64,000 nt of DNA from Ornithodoros turicata (GCF_037126465.1 NC_088201.1:197478403-197542402), one strand, 5' to 3'. Positions 29,237 through 41,403 are shown, numbered from the stretch's first letter. Made by a program: numbers and translations. The notes: generated by a model not told the origin, from the letters alone.

Positions 29237-30386
29237 ATCGGTGTCGAGAACTACGCCAGCTGATCAAACACCTGTTACGCCCTCGACCAAGAGTAAGTGT
29301 TTCTTTTCCTGTAAGTGTTTCTACAGAGTACAGTTAAACTACACAAACATGCGTGTCTCATGGCCCAACATTTCATGCTGTTCATTTGCAAAGGGCTACA
29401 TGAGCGGAACAACAGACACCAGACAGTGTGCGCAGGAAAATTCCACAAGATCATTCATACGGTTCGAAAACAACACCAGGTTCAAAATTAAAGACGGTCT
29501 ACCAGCACCTGGGGAAAGTAAGGCGAAGACTTTATGCCACCAAGCAAGTTATTCGACGGAGAGAGAAGAAAATTCAATCTCTGAACAAGCTCATCGATGA
29601 CATGAAGGAAAAGAAATTAATACCTCAAAAGGCCGGAATACAGCTACAGTCATTTGGTGAGCTGCCAGACGAAATTCTAAAGGAGTGGAACCAAAACTAT
29701 AAGAGGGTGCCATCTGGACGGCGTTGCAGTGAGAACTTCAGGAAATTTGCCGCAAGGCTTCACTACTATTCTCCACGTCCATACAAGTACCTGTCAACAA
29801 GGTTTCCAATGCCGACACCAGCTACCATAAGAAACGACTGCAGGTTGTTGATGTGTGGCCAGGACTCACCATGTTGTCTTTGCAACACATGAAGGAAAAG
29901 TACGGTGCTGCCGCAGAGCAGGAACGGCTGTGTTCAATAATGCTGGACGGCATGTGTATTAGGACGATCAAAACTCAGGCCGACTGATTGGGTATGTCAA
30001 CTTTGGCCAGTCCCAAACACCCGAAGAGTTCCGATAACATCCCCTTCTCGACGGATTCCTTGGTATTCATGGCTGTTGGCGTCGTAGCCCGCTGCAACTG
30101 CCCATAGGATATTTTCTGAACAATGGTTGCTCCGGAGAAGTTCTTCGAGGGATCGTCACAGATGCTGTTAAAGTCCTGGAAGAATGCAACATGCATGCAG
30201 TCGCACTTGTGTGCGATGGCTTGCCATCCAATGTAACAGTGGGGAATATTGTTGGCTGTACGATCCATCAACGGCAGTCTGAGGGCTTTCAAACATCCTT
30301 TCCTCACCCAGTGAGACCAGCGGAGCCAATCCTCCTCATCTTCGATGCCGCGCATGCACTGAAGCTGCTCAGGAACCTCTGGCGAC
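29237..30386 (+). pseudogene. P-element transposase catalytic region
   Basis: After the Polinton the linker continues (VSRTTPADQTPVTPSTKS-type sequence, donor GTAAGTG at about 29290). An exon after AGACACCAGACAG (about 29421) encodes a coiled-coil region (RRREKKIQSLNKLIDDMKE) and the P-element signature FAARLHYYSPRPYKYLSTRF. Further frames show MLDGMCIRTI, GYVNFG, PIGYFLNNGCSGE, ALVCDGLPSNVTVGN and FDAAHALKLLRN, which match the RNase H-like fold of P/THAP9 transposases. At least one in-frame stop (about 29983) and shifts are present. The coding sequence is cut by element B and resumes for eleven codons at 31608. Confidence 0.75.
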
Positions 30387-30388
30387 AA

Positions 30389-31605
30389 CCCAAGCAGCAC
30401 GCCAATATTGGTCCAATATTGGACCCATATGGGCTGCCAAGATTGCCAATATTGGCCCAATATGGGCTGCCAATATTGGACCAATATGGGGAGTGCAACC
30501 AGGCTCCATATTGGACCAGTATGGGCTGCCCATATTGGCAAGCCCATTTTGCGCCAATATTGCCAATATTTCTGTGATAACACCTACGGAGAGCCCGTGT
30601 AATAATAAAGCAATCTAATTGATCCACGTTCACATCACTGCAAAAAAAAAGAACGAAAAAAAAGGAAAGAAACACGGCATTGCCCAAACTCACAAAAAAA
30701 CGAAGAACAGGCGCTACGCCCGCGCTGAAGATCACAAGCAGTCCCACAGAACCGCCAATACCTAAGATCCCTCAGAAGCCTTCATTGGGATCGCAATATT
30801 CTGTGGACTAACAGTTTCCACACCCGCTCCGAGAATACAAAGCAGCGAAACACTTTCGTGGCGGTGACGGACACATGCCAGAGCAATTTACACTGCTTGC
30901 AGCAACTTGAAATCACCTAACTTTACAGAATAGCCATCCCTTCTTATCAAACATTGTGTTTTTTACTTGACCTGCCGCAATTTCGTTACCATTACAGCAC
31001 CCAGCGACATTTTAGCCCTATGAAACGTCCGTTCGGGCTGTCGCGCATGCGCATTAGTTGTAGGACGCGTGATTACGCTCAAACAACTCGCTTACTCACA
31101 GTCGGCTCGACCGATTGGCATTGGCATCGCGAAGGAAGATGGCGGCGACTTTCAAGACGTGGAATGTTGAGGTGTCGAACTCTAGCGAACTTTACGTTGG
31201 GAATGCCAAGTACGTTGACTGTTTCGAACAATGTGTATCATCTGCGGGAAGTTGTTGAATGTAACGATGTAGTGAATAGGGTATTTCACACGCTTCAACG
31301 TTCAATCTCGCCGTGCTGCTTGGGCATTTGTGCAACACGGCTACGTACCCTGTTCAGTCAATATGGGGTGTACGCGTGCAATATGAGGCCCATATTCCCA
31401 AGATTTTCCCAATATTGGCTCAAAGTGGGCAATATGGGGCACATATTGCCAGGATTTTCCCCATATTGGCTGAAACTGGGCAATATGGGGCCCATATTGC
31501 CCATTTTCAGCCAATATGGGGAAAATCTTGGCGAAACGGGTCCCATATTGGACCCGTATCGCCAATGACCAGCCAATATGGGTCCAATATTGTGTGCTGC
31601 TTGGG
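30389..31605. mobile_element. CCC...GGG element B (1.2 kb) in P-element transposase
   Basis: Ends are CCCAAGCAGCACGCC at 30389 and the inverse of CCCAAGCAGCACAC ending at 31605, flanked by AA on both sides. Removing the element and one AA restores the P-element frame (codons for LWRQARFLTDVNE). Both ends carry arrays of CCAATATTGG, CCCATATTGG and GCCAATATGGG words (30403-30570 and 31358-31592), which are palindromic or nearly so. The 750 bp in the middle has no recognised coding region. Confidence 0.8.
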
Positions 31606-31640
31606 AAGCGAGGTTCCTTACAGATGTCAATGAGTAAGAG

Positions 31641-34000
31641 TAGTAGAAATTAAAGTTAATTAAAAGTGCCTCTGCTGCCGTGTGCCACTGGGCCTGGCAG
31701 CCAGTTCTACCGGCACCGTCCTAGCGTGAGGCCAGGTACATCTGCCCGCTGGGATATTCCATCATCGCCGGTCAAGGCTCATGTAGAGGAACACCACCTC
31801 CTCTACAGGATGATGTGCAGCTACTAGTTATGTCAGCATTTAAAATGTTTGCAGAAAGACACCATCAAGTAAGTGCATCAGAGAAGCACTTTGACGAAAG
31901 CCCAGTCCATATTATTAGTTTGACGAACGTCTTTCAGAAGGAGTATGTGATGCTGCAGGCTTGGGCAACAATCTCGAACAATTTCAGAACAAGTGCAAGG
32001 ATCCTACGTAGGGCATGTTCTAACAAAACAAATATTGTTTCGGAACCAGTGATGACTGCAACGCAACCTGCATGTGTTAGTGAAGAACAGCGCCAGCGCA
32101 CAGTGGCAGCAACGTATAAAACAATAGGACGACAGCTTTTCTTTTGTTTATCTGTCAGTAAGTGCTTCCACCATTCTAGTGGGACACATACTGAGTGTGA
32201 TGCACTTGTCTGTGATTTCTAGAACAGCAATTTTCATGGAAGTATTTTCTTTTCCTCGATATGGTCCTGCATCTGGGCAATGAGAAAGGTATTTTGGCCT
32301 TTGTTAGAGGCAGGTTACGATGATTTTATATTGCATATGCATACAGGTGTTATATGCACACGTGTTAATAATTTTTTATTGAAAGAGAACAATAAAAGAA
32401 AAAAGCTGCCGTTACTTTTCCACTAGTTAAGTTACAAACAGGTGGTACCTTTGATGTAGCACCTGATTGACACGTTACGCGGGACACCCTCTATGTTGAA
32501 CATTAGTGCATATTCTGGCGTATTTACAGTTCACTCAGGAATCAGGACGGCACAACCGAGAGGTCCCAAAACGTTGGAATTTATGATAGATCTTTCACGT
32601 GAAATGCTCTTGTCCCCATTCTTCAAGGAGTATAGACCAGTGCATCATAATGATTACAAAAGAAGGCAGTGCAGTTTTGACACCGAAAAATGGAGGAGAA
32701 TGCTTTTCAATTACTTATTTCTTTTAGTTGGGTGTGCAGGTTCTCAGTGCCCGGAGCCATTTCTATGCCTGACATAACTATTCCCGTAATTCAGCTATTG
32801 TACTTGTTACATAGGATTGCCTCTTAATTCCTGAATGTCTGAGAAGCAAGGAATTGTTACTTTGTGTGTTGATATCCCTTTCAATATCCTTGGAACTTGC
32901 TTTACACGACTTAGGCAGTGTTTTCATGCGGGAGATCCTAAAGAAATTGTGCATATATTCAGAATACTTAATACATATTCATCCGCTCTTTAGTGATCTC
33001 CAATCCATGGCCTAATGCTGGTCTACAAGTTCCAGTACGTGCTGCTCCCGAAAAGCAGTAGTAAACATGTGTAACGAAGTCCGATGAATCCATTTGTTAG
33101 TACTTTTTCTTTGCCAACCATTCCAGAGCTCGCACATCATTTTCAGACCATGAACCAGAAACCACAGACTACAGTGTCACAAGTAGTACCAACTGCACTG
33201 CCTTGGCGAACTGTATATATGCAGCAATTGTGTATCACGTATATGTTCGATTTGAAGTTGCCTATCTAGTCACCTAACAAGTGTTGCGTAAGCATTAACC
33301 ATAGTGGTGCATCTGCTCACTGAAAGATAGCGTAAACAGGTAAACTAGCTTATGAAATCCATGGCTTTATCGATCGTGATCGTGAACAGAAAAACAGAGA
33401 GCTTTATGCGGCCATACGTTAGTTGCCGCATTTTTTTGTCTAGAGCACAAGAAACAGACCGTATTTTTAGGATTGCATTTCATCCAAGGGGAACTGGTTG
33501 CCCAGAATGTTGGTGGGGAATGGGCCCACAGCACGATACGGGGCACGCAACGCATGGGCGTGCACGTAATCAGCACTGCCACGAAGAGTACTGTGTAGTT
33601 CCTGCAGCAATTTTCGGGGTAAAGTTAAATGTACGGTCTGCCTCTGATTGTGTAGAACAGAACGATTTGTGAGGACAGTAGCACATCACCGTGTCTTCAT
33701 GACCTCGCTACGTTGCTACTGCGAAAGGGATTACTGTTTCGATCTGGCAAGGTGAACCGATGGGACGTTTGAGCACTATAGCGATTCATAATTGCGTGAA
33801 GCCCCGAGACTAGACAGAGAAGCACACAACACATTCGCTGCACTACAGTGATCACAGCCATTACTTCAAACGTGCTTGGCTTGGATAACATTGGCTATTT
33901 TCGGGAAATAGCCCGTTTTGCGGACAATGTACCCAGATTGCTCTTGCTTCCCGGGGCCGAAAATGTGCCTCCCCACCATCAATGCATTCCTATGGCCAAA
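31641..34000. other. Unassigned sequence right of the P element
   Basis: No protein family or RNA gene is recognised. Plus-strand frames at 31815-32222 and 32493-32777 have no known motifs. They could be host-derived or 3' exons of the P element too decayed to recognise. Confidence 0.4.
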
Positions 34001-34019
34001 CAATGTGGACTCTTCGTAG

Positions 34020-34530
34020 GCCCCCTGTATGTGTCCACATTCCTGGTCTCTTGAAGAAAAACACTGTTCTTCCCGGTGTTGCTCATCAACTTACCCTGGA
34101 ACACCCTAGCTCAGCTTACTCTCGATGGCTTCCTGTGGTGTGTGTGTGTGTGTACACCGATGGATCAGTGCCTCAAGGCGGATCAACATCAGCCTTTTAT
34201 ATCACACATGAAAACCTTGAAGTGGCACAGAACCACCCCTACGAAACGAGTCCAAGCTCTCCGCCAAACTGACCACGTTAAAGAACATTGCGGGATCAGC
34301 GCCCGGCGCGTGGAATGTGATCACGGACAGTAAGGCAGCGCTAGAAATTCTGGCAAATTATTGTACCAGAACAATCAGCTCCTGGACAGAATGATAGTCG
34401 CAAAATCGAACCGACTTCTTTTCCAGAGTCTTGGCCTCTGTTCCCATGGGTACCCAGTCACACTAGCATGCACGGAAGTAGTGTTCAGTCTGGTCCAGTT
34501 AGCCCATAGCAACGACCCCCGAGACCCTTA
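34020..34530 (+). pseudogene. LINE RNase H domain relic
   Basis: Broken frames show VCVYTDGSVPQGGSTSAFYI (opening Asp motif), NVITDSKAALEIL (second Asp) and WVPSHTSMHG-like sequence (WVPGH.GI.GNE counterpart). This is the C-terminal RNase H of an I-type LINE ORF2. It is cut off at about 34550 by the Polinton-related block. Confidence 0.6.
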
Positions 34531-34551
34531 GCAAAGGCCAGGCGCGTCTGG

Positions 34552-34925
34552 GCCGACTTTACTTGCGTATGTTTTCCCGCGCGGTGCGTGGGCGGAGTGT
34601 TGTCCGCGCGCTTACCGGTGCGGGGAGGGCTGCGTGCGCGCTTACCCTCTTACATTTTTCACCCTGGGTCGACTTCTTTCGCCTTTTTTCCATCTGTGCC
34701 GACTTCAATCATAATTTTTTCCCGCTACAACATGTGTGCAGTAAGCGGTTTACATGCGAGCGTAGACATCCAAAGGATAGCCATACACAAAAGTACAAGT
34801 GAAAATATACTTATTAAGGTCATTACTGTCGCGAATTATGTTATGACTCTGTGTGAAGGAGAAAAACCTAGCCAAAAATCTGATGCAGAAGAAACACAAT
34901 ACGATATACATAACAAAAGGTTCTA
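34552..34925. mobile_element. Polinton-related terminal block 1
   Basis: GC-rich CGCGCGG words are followed by CCATACACAAAAGTACAAG, GTGAAGGAGAAAAACC and GCAGAAGAAACACAA. The same words in the same order make up the inner left terminal repeat of the Polinton at 16.4-16.6 kb. Divergence is substantial, so this is a different subfamily or an old copy. No Polinton gene follows. Confidence 0.55.
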
Positions 34926-36030
34926 ATTATTACAGATATGGTGCAATAGCATTGAAGGGGTATCACACATTATACACAATATTTTTTATTAGCGGTACTC
35001 ACACAAGTTTTCAATTAATCAGGACTACAATGAGATAGGACATTTAATCAAAGAAGATATGTTTAATCAATATGATTACAATCAATATTAAAAACTGTAT
35101 TATAAAATGTCTCACATTATTATATGTGAGCACCATAGAGACGTTTTACTTTTAAGTTCTGATAGATGTAAGTAACTTCAAGCACAACAGCTAATATTCC
35201 AATATGGCACAATTAATCAGATTCTTATGAAGTGATCGGTAGAGTTCGCGGAGGGCCTTCGTTTACCATCGCGCATTTTTCAACCTGGGCCGACTTCTCT
35301 CACGATTTTTTTTTCAAGTGCGCGGTGGGTGCTGCGTGGGTGAGGGGCTGTCCGGGAGCTTACCAGCGATTTTCAGGTGGTGTGTGAGTGGTTTACATGT
35401 AAGTAGGGGCATGCACACTGACAACACCTAGGGCGAATTCATTCACATTTTTCACCCTGGGCCGACTTCCTTCGCAATTTTTCAGTTGGTGCGTGAGTGG
35501 TTTACATGCAAGTAGGTACACGCGGTGAGGAGCTCTAGCAGTGCATACTGGCGAGCCGGAGGGCTACGCGTGCCCTTATCGTTCTGTATTTTTTTCATGT
35601 GGGCCGACTTCTTTGACAATTTTTCCCCGTGGGCCGACTTCATTTCCACTTTTTTCAGGCGGTGCGTGCGAGGTTTACATACAAGTAGGGGCATGCACAC
35701 TGGCATCCCAGCCATGCGATGTTACCTTCACACCTGGGTCGAGTTCTTTGGCAATTTTTCTGTCTGGGCTGACTTTTTTCATAATTTTTTCAGGCGGCGC
35801 AGTATAGGCGGTTTACACGCAAGTACGGGCATGGACACTGACAACACCTGGGCCGAATTCATTCACATTTTTTTTCGCTACAACAATTACGCGGTGGTCG
35901 GTTTACGCACAAGTAGGAACATGCACACCGGCAACCCCACCAAGCGTTGGTGCCGTCACACCTGGGCCGACTTCACTCGCGATTTTCACCCTGGGCCGAC
36001 TTCGTTCGCAATTTTTGCAGGTGGTGCGTG
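34660..36030. repeat. Degenerate tandem repeats built on GGGCCGACTTC
   Basis: At least nine units contain TTTTTCACCCTGGGCCGACTTC followed by (T)TTCGCAATTTTT and then a GGTGCGTGAGTGGTTTACAT element. Unit length varies from about 50 to 200 bp. They lie between two Polinton-like terminal blocks and look like expanded subterminal repeats. All are in one orientation. Confidence 0.75.
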
Positions 36031-36044
36031 AGTGGTTTACATGC

Positions 36045-36215
36045 AAGTATAGCTTTACAAAGGATAGCCATACACAAAAGTACAAGATTAAATATGTTAA
36101 AGCGAATAGTGCCAGGAATTATGTTGTAACTCTGCGTAAAGAAGGAAAACCCCAACCAAAAACATGAAACGGAAGAAACACAATAGACATAATAAAGAAT
36201 ACGGGAAGCTAAGTT
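36045..36215. mobile_element. Polinton-related terminal block 2
   Basis: A second copy in the same orientation: CATACACAAAAGTACAAG, GAAGGAAAACCCCAACC, GGAAGAAACACAATAGAC and ATAATAAAGAATA, again following the word order of the Polinton left terminal repeat. Confidence 0.55.
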
Positions 36216-36289
36216 ATAAATAAAGAATATGGGAATTGAATATTCGAACACGACACAATTAATAATTTTCTTATCACGTGAATAGCGCA

Positions 36290-36745
36290 CATGCAATGAA
36301 ATAACCAGAACCATCAACAGCTAATAGAGAGCCAAACCCATGCATCATCCCAACAAGAGATACGTACAGGAAAATAATTGAAAAACAATCTGTTAAAACG
36401 AGAACTGTTAAAACATGACGAATTTTATACAGCGACTAGCGCAGAGCTAACGCTGAATTGCAGAGAAACACTTTGAACGGCGCATCATCCACGCATAAAC
36501 AGAAGATACATGTAAGGAAATAATGAAAAACACGATCAAGAGCTAATAAAGAGCCAAAACAATGCACCATCGAACACGTAAACAAGAGGTACACAAAGGT
36601 AAAATAATTTAAAACAATCTATCGAAACGATAAACATGCACGGACTTAACACTGAATAGCAGAGAAACACTCTAAACGGCGCATCTGCCAACGTGTAAAC
36701 AACAGACACATGCAGGAAAATAATATCGAAACAAACTATCAAACA
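36290..36745. repeat. About 210-bp imperfect tandem repeat, AT-rich
   Basis: CTGAATTGCAGAGAAACACT (36451) recurs as CTGAATAGCAGAGAAACACT (36651), and AGCTAATAGAGAGCCAAA (36318) recurs as AGCTAATAAAGAGCCAAA (36541). About two copies are present. Confidence 0.65.
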
Positions 36746-37996
36746 ACAAACATTAAAAATTTAATAAATTGAAATGGAAGTAATCTATCTTTTGAACTAT
36801 CATAAAATCATGCTTGCGATCTAATCTAGTCGAACAATATACAATTTCAATTTTCGTCCTACTCAGGCACTATAACCATTACCTTGACAGAGGATTCCAA
36901 CACACGCAGTACAGCCAAGCTTTACACAGTACAGCCAGTGTTTGCTACGAGCCCGGTGGGGTCACTCTCTCTCTCCCCCTCTATACAGCCCAAAGCGAGG
37001 AAACCGAACGTCCTTTGTCAATGTATGGGGTGGGGAACTCTGTCTCTCTCTCTTTAACATTCTTTCATCCAAAACGGAAATATTCTTAGGACTGGAGTAT
37101 AGAGGCGAATTTTTTTATTGATCAACTATTGCAAATAGACGTCAGAATTATTCGATTCTCAAGAACACAATAATAATTCTATAAAAAAAACAATAGCATA
37201 CCAAAAAAATCTAAGAACAGATTTCCATGTCAGTGCAAACTGGTTTTAGAGAAATATTATCTAAGCAAACGAGAAGTATTAACGCTGGAAACAACACTCA
37301 ATCAAAACGAGAAACGTTGCATTTAATGTATTTCAAATCAGACACAACTCTCATGCATACATTATTCTCAAATAACAAAATATAAATCGAGAGAAAGTCA
37401 AGTTTATTCAATGATAGAAACAATACTCATTCGAAAACGAATGAGTACTTAATTACATATTTTTTATGATAACTTTGGAACAGTAATTTCTACACGCAGA
37501 AGCCACAAACAAACAACTCATCTGAAATGCAAGTTATTGTAAAAGGTTCCTACAGCGGAAATCAACGTACACAACTCAAAAATACATTCCCAACTTGTAG
37601 AATATTTTTATTAACATCCAACGAGTGACCATCTGAAACAAAGTCAAAAGCAGTAATTAATTTAGGCAAACATTTTTCGTAACCACGCAGCGCAAATATA
37701 CATCACAGAAACACGTCTTTTTCATTCAGGACCCACTAGTTGAAACGAAGTGAGATTGGGAAGCCGCTAGCCATAAAGTTCCCGTACACTTTCATTACGG
37801 TTACGCCCGCAGGGGGTAGGGGAACCCAACAATGGTCACGATATGGTCACACAACATGGTACACGATAACTGAAAGCCATAAACTGACTCCTGCAAGTCA
37901 AGTTAGGGATGGAGGGTCTCTAGCGCTGTCTTGTACGTAGAATCATTGAAAGCACACGTTTTTTCCTTACACATTGCATCGCTTTGTGATTGATCG
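36746..37996. other. AT-rich unassigned sequence
   Basis: No coding domain or element terminus is seen. A TC-rich microsatellite-like patch lies at 36964-36985. The 3' part of the Ty3-type retrotransposon should be here but has been replaced. Confidence 0.4.
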
Positions 37997-37998
37997 AT

Positions 37999-40900
37999 TC
38001 ATTTCGACCTTGGGTTATATGGCGCTGTAGGGTTGTGAACTATGTCCCAAGTTGACAGAAATCCCTTAAATTCTTGAGAGTCGAAAGGCGGGCCGTTGTC
38101 GCAAACGATCTCGTCGGGCAAACCGAACCGTGCGCAGACTGCTTTTACAGCGTTGATTACAGCTGGCGCTGCTGTTGAATTCATTGATTGCAGCTCGACA
38201 AATTTGCTAAAATAGTCAACAATGAGAAGGTAAGTGGCACCCTTCAGGTAGAACAGGTCCAGCCCAATCCTTTGCCAAGGGCGTGTGGGAATTGTGCGAT
38301 CTTCGGGAGGTTTCCTCTGATTATTCCTCTGGTACCGTTGGCAAGTCTGCCACCGACCAATAAGGGTTTCGATGTCTTGATTCATACTGGGCCAGTAAAT
38401 TGCTTCTCTGGCTTTGGTTTTGCAAGCGACAATGCCGCGATGTGCAACATGTAGCTTTTCAAGGGCGTTGCCTTGTTCTGATTCGGGCAAGACCAATCTT
38501 TGACCTCGGCAGACGAAACCATCAACTAAGTGCAGCTCATCACGACAGTGGAAGTATGGTCTTGCTTGGGCATGCACATTATGAGTATGATCTGGCCATC
38601 CTTTGCAAATGTAGGATGCGACAATCTGTAGGGTCGGGTCGTTGGATGTAGCAGTTCGAATCGCTTCCAGCCTTGGGGTTGAGGCTGTCACAAGGGTGCA
38701 TACTTGGATACAGTCTTCGTGATCAGCTATTTCAACTGTTGTTGTCTGTGGTGCGCGAGACAGTGCGTCTGCTACTACAAGCTGCTTGCCCGGCACATAA
38801 ATGAGTTCGATGTCGTACGCTTGTAGCCGCAATAGAAGACGTTGGAGCCTTGGGGATATCTTGTCGAAAGATTTGCGCTGTAAGCCAACCAAAGGCTTAT
38901 GATCGCTCTGCACTGTTACGTGCCTCCCAAATATGTAGTAGTGGAAACGCTCACAAGCAAATACAACCGCCAGGAGCTCTTTCTCAATTTGAGCGTAGCA
39001 TTGTTGAGGTGCTGTCAGTGTTGCTGATGCATAGGCTACGGGCTGTTGCTCCTGCAGCAAAACACTACCGAGTCCGTAGGAGCTAGCATCTGTTGAGATG
39101 ACTACAGGCTTTTCGTTGTCGAAGAACTGCAGAACTGGCGCCGTTGTGAGCGGTTGTTTGAGACGGTTGAACTGCTTTTGTGCTGCTTCAGTCCACTGCC
39201 ACGAAACGTCTTTCTTGAGTAGTTCTCTCAAGTAGGCTGTTTCCTCCGAAAAGTGAGGGACGAACTTGCTGAGATAAGTTGCCATCCCAAGGAATCTGTG
39301 CAGTTCCTGTTTGTTTGTTGGGGCTGCCATAGCTGTGATAGCCTCAACTTTCTTCGGATCTATGGCAATACTTTTCGTGGTTAGCATGTGGCCCAAGTAG
39401 GGGATACTTGACAGTCCCACTTGTAGTTTGTCGCGGTTCAACTTCAGGTTGTTCTTGCGTGGGATAGTCAGCACCGTACGTAGCATTGCGATGTGCTCCT
39501 TTTTCGAGCGAGAAGCTACAAGTATATCGTCGAAATACAGCCTGATTTTGTCGTAGTCCGCAAAGATCATATCCATTGACCTTTGAAAGAGTTCAGGGGC
39601 GATACTTAAACCAAAGGGCAACCGTAGAAAACGGTATCGGCCCCATGGAGTCGCGAACGTACATAGAAAAGAGCTGGGCTCATCAAGCTGAAGCTGCCAA
39701 AATGCTGACTTTGCGTCGAAGACTGTAAATATCTTGCTTCCGCTCAGACGTGAAAACAGTTCATCCTGTGTTGGAATGTGATAATGTTCCCTGTTTATGG
39801 CTTCGTTAAGCATTCGTGGATCCAGGCAAATGCGCAGTGATCCATTCTTCTTGGTCACAATCACTATGGGATGCACCCAGTCTGTAGGTTCAGTGACCTT
39901 GGTGATAATACCGTTTGCTTCCATCCGAGCGAGCTCTTCCTTCACTTTTGACTCAATCGCAGCTGGTACCTTGCGAGGAGCGACAATGCTAGGCTTGGCA
40001 TCTGACCGAAGGGTTATCTTATTGACACCTGGCAATCTGCCAACTCCTTCAAATACGTCGGGAAAATCCAGCAGGACGTCTTCGTAGGAAGAGTATTCCC
40101 TCGATGCTGAGGACAAGGCTCTATCATTGTCCAGCTGCATGACACGGCAAACTAGGTTAAGTTGAGCGCATGCAGTTGCACCCAAGATCGGCTTTGCGTT
40201 GATGTCGACGATGAGGAATTTGATGTCTCTGGCGCATCCGTTCACAGAGCAAGTGAGAAGACATTCGTTCTCAACACGGAGATTCTCTCCTGTGTATGTG
40301 GAAACTGATAGAGATGTTGGCTTAAGTTGGAGCTGATGAATCCATTGATGAATCAGTGACTTGGGGAGGATGTTGACGTCTGATCCGGTATCGAGCTTGA
40401 AGGTCACGGGATGTCCGCAGACCAAAACTGTTTCATGCCAATTGGAACTGATGTCCACACTATCAACAGTTAATGTACTTAAATCCAGCAGACCATCGTA
40501 GTTGCTTGTCTCGAGTGTTCGTATTTTGCCGTCATTATTCGAGTTGCTCCCCCTCTTTCGCTGGTGGCACACGCTGGCATAATGACCAAACTTCCCGCAG
40601 AAGTGACAAGTACTGCCATATGCTGGGCAGTTACGGGGTGCGTGATATGTTCCACACCTGGAACAAGCTTGTCGTCGTGGCTGGGAAGGAACGCTGGTCG
40701 GTTGTCTCTTTTGAGATTTGCTACGACGTCCTCGTGGCCGTTGATGGTGCCGCAATCGAAGTGCATCCACGGTTGTTTCCAAGGAGCTGTCGATGAGTGA
40801 AGATACTTGCTGTTTGGAGATTTCTGCTGCGTTGCACGTAGCGATGATTTTGTCTAAGGACGTAGTTGACTCTCGGAACAAACGTTCCTTCAGGGCGGGA

Positions 40901-41334
40901 TCGCGTAGTCCCACGATGATCCTATCTCCTACAAGCCGATCTTTCTTGTCGCCGAAATCACATCGCTCTGCTTGATGAAGGAGCTCAGTCGCGAAGTCGT
41001 CTATTGATTGACCTGGCTTTTGCACCATGGTGTTGAAAATTGCAGTAGACTGCGTAACGTTCCTGTAAGGCTTGTACTTCGTGTCAAAGTTGTCAAAGAT
41101 GTACTTGACGGAGTCCTTTGCTGTTGCTGGCTGGGTCGGAAATGTGTCCACGTAACTTCGACCCGCTGGTCCAAGTACATGTAGAAGTAAGGCTTTACGT
41201 ACTGAATCAGGCTTCTCGGTGTACTCCGTAGCTGCTTCATAGTAGTGGTAGGACTTCTTCCACTGATCCCATTCGAAAGACGGATTCTTTCCAGGCACAA
41301 AGTGCGGCGGTGGCTGCAGTAACGCGAAGGCCAT
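37999..41334 (-). CDS. Ty3/mag-like Gag-Pol polyprotein, 3' truncated
   Basis: One open frame of 1,111 residues starting MAFALLQPPPHFVPGKN. In order it has a Gag-like region (about 1-200), a double zinc knuckle (CSRCGTYHAPRNC and CHFCGKFGHYASVC), protease with LDTGSDVNIL, reverse transcriptase with IRLYFDDILVA, RNase H with STDASSYGLGSV, and integrase with an H..H...C-C-like finger and the first two acids (GLDLFYLKG, VCDNGPPFD). It stops at NPTAPYNPRSK, just before the catalytic Glu, where the sequence diverges. Gag and Pol in a single frame with this knuckle pair is usual for the mag lineage. The open frame suggests recent activity before truncation. Confidence 0.9.
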   Translation of the reverse strand: MAFALLQPPPHFVPGKNPSFEWDQWKKSYHYYEAATEYTEKPDSVRKALLLHVLGPAGRSYVDTFPTQPATAKDSVKYIFDNFDTKYKPYRNVTQSTAIFNTMVQKPGQSIDDFATELLHQAERCDFGDKKDRLVGDRIIVGLRDPALKERLFRESTTSLDKIIATCNAAEISKQQVSSLIDSSLETTVDALRLRHHQRPRGRRSKSQKRQPTSVPSQPRRQACSRCGTYHAPRNCPAYGSTCHFCGKFGHYASVCHQRKRGSNSNNDGKIRTLETSNYDGLLDLSTLTVDSVDISSNWHETVLVCGHPVTFKLDTGSDVNILPKSLIHQWIHQLQLKPTSLSVSTYTGENLRVENECLLTCSVNGCARDIKFLIVDINAKPILGATACAQLNLVCRVMQLDNDRALSSASREYSSYEDVLLDFPDVFEGVGRLPGVNKITLRSDAKPSIVAPRKVPAAIESKVKEELARMEANGIITKVTEPTDWVHPIVIVTKKNGSLRICLDPRMLNEAINREHYHIPTQDELFSRLSGSKIFTVFDAKSAFWQLQLDEPSSFLCTFATPWGRYRFLRLPFGLSIAPELFQRSMDMIFADYDKIRLYFDDILVASRSKKEHIAMLRTVLTIPRKNNLKLNRDKLQVGLSSIPYLGHMLTTKSIAIDPKKVEAITAMAAPTNKQELHRFLGMATYLSKFVPHFSEETAYLRELLKKDVSWQWTEAAQKQFNRLKQPLTTAPVLQFFDNEKPVVISTDASSYGLGSVLLQEQQPVAYASATLTAPQQCYAQIEKELLAVVFACERFHYYIFGRHVTVQSDHKPLVGLQRKSFDKISPRLQRLLLRLQAYDIELIYVPGKQLVVADALSRAPQTTTVEIADHEDCIQVCTLVTASTPRLEAIRTATSNDPTLQIVASYICKGWPDHTHNVHAQARPYFHCRDELHLVDGFVCRGQRLVLPESEQGNALEKLHVAHRGIVACKTKAREAIYWPSMNQDIETLIGRWQTCQRYQRNNQRKPPEDRTIPTRPWQRIGLDLFYLKGATYLLIVDYFSKFVELQSMNSTAAPAVINAVKAVCARFGLPDEIVCDNGPPFDSQEFKGFLSTWDIVHNPTAPYNPRSK

Positions 41335-41403
41335 GTTGAAGCTCTGTTGCTGTCGTGATCACTGATCTTCAATGTTGCTTTAGGCTGTTGGGAGCGGGGA
41401 CGT

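Larger units (their letters stand above)
15468..31640 (+). mobile_element. P-element (THAP9-like) copy carrying two insertions
   Basis: The THAP exon (15.5 kb), linker coding sequence on both sides of the Polinton insertion, and transposase domain exons (29.4-30.4 kb, with a short tail at 31.61-31.64 kb) lie collinearly on the plus strand. A Polinton sits in the linker at 16272-29230 and element B at 30389-31605. The terminal repeats of the P element were not found, so the true limits are unknown. Stops make this copy inactive. Confidence 0.6.

Noticed and set aside
30304..30747. Minus-strand frames rich in PIL, QYG and PYW repeats
   Set aside because: They are translations of the CCAATATTGG array of element B.
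31815..32222. 3' exons of the P-element transposase
   Set aside because: I could not match the frame to the C-terminal P-element motifs; left unassigned.
13078..34530. The LINE pieces at 13-14.8 kb and 34 kb as one element split by the P element
   Set aside because: Most of the reverse transcriptase would have to be missing, and no junction or target duplication ties them together; treated as separate copies.
41001..41372. Minus-strand 123-codon frame overlapping Gag
   Set aside because: It is an alternative frame of the Ty3-type Gag coding sequence.
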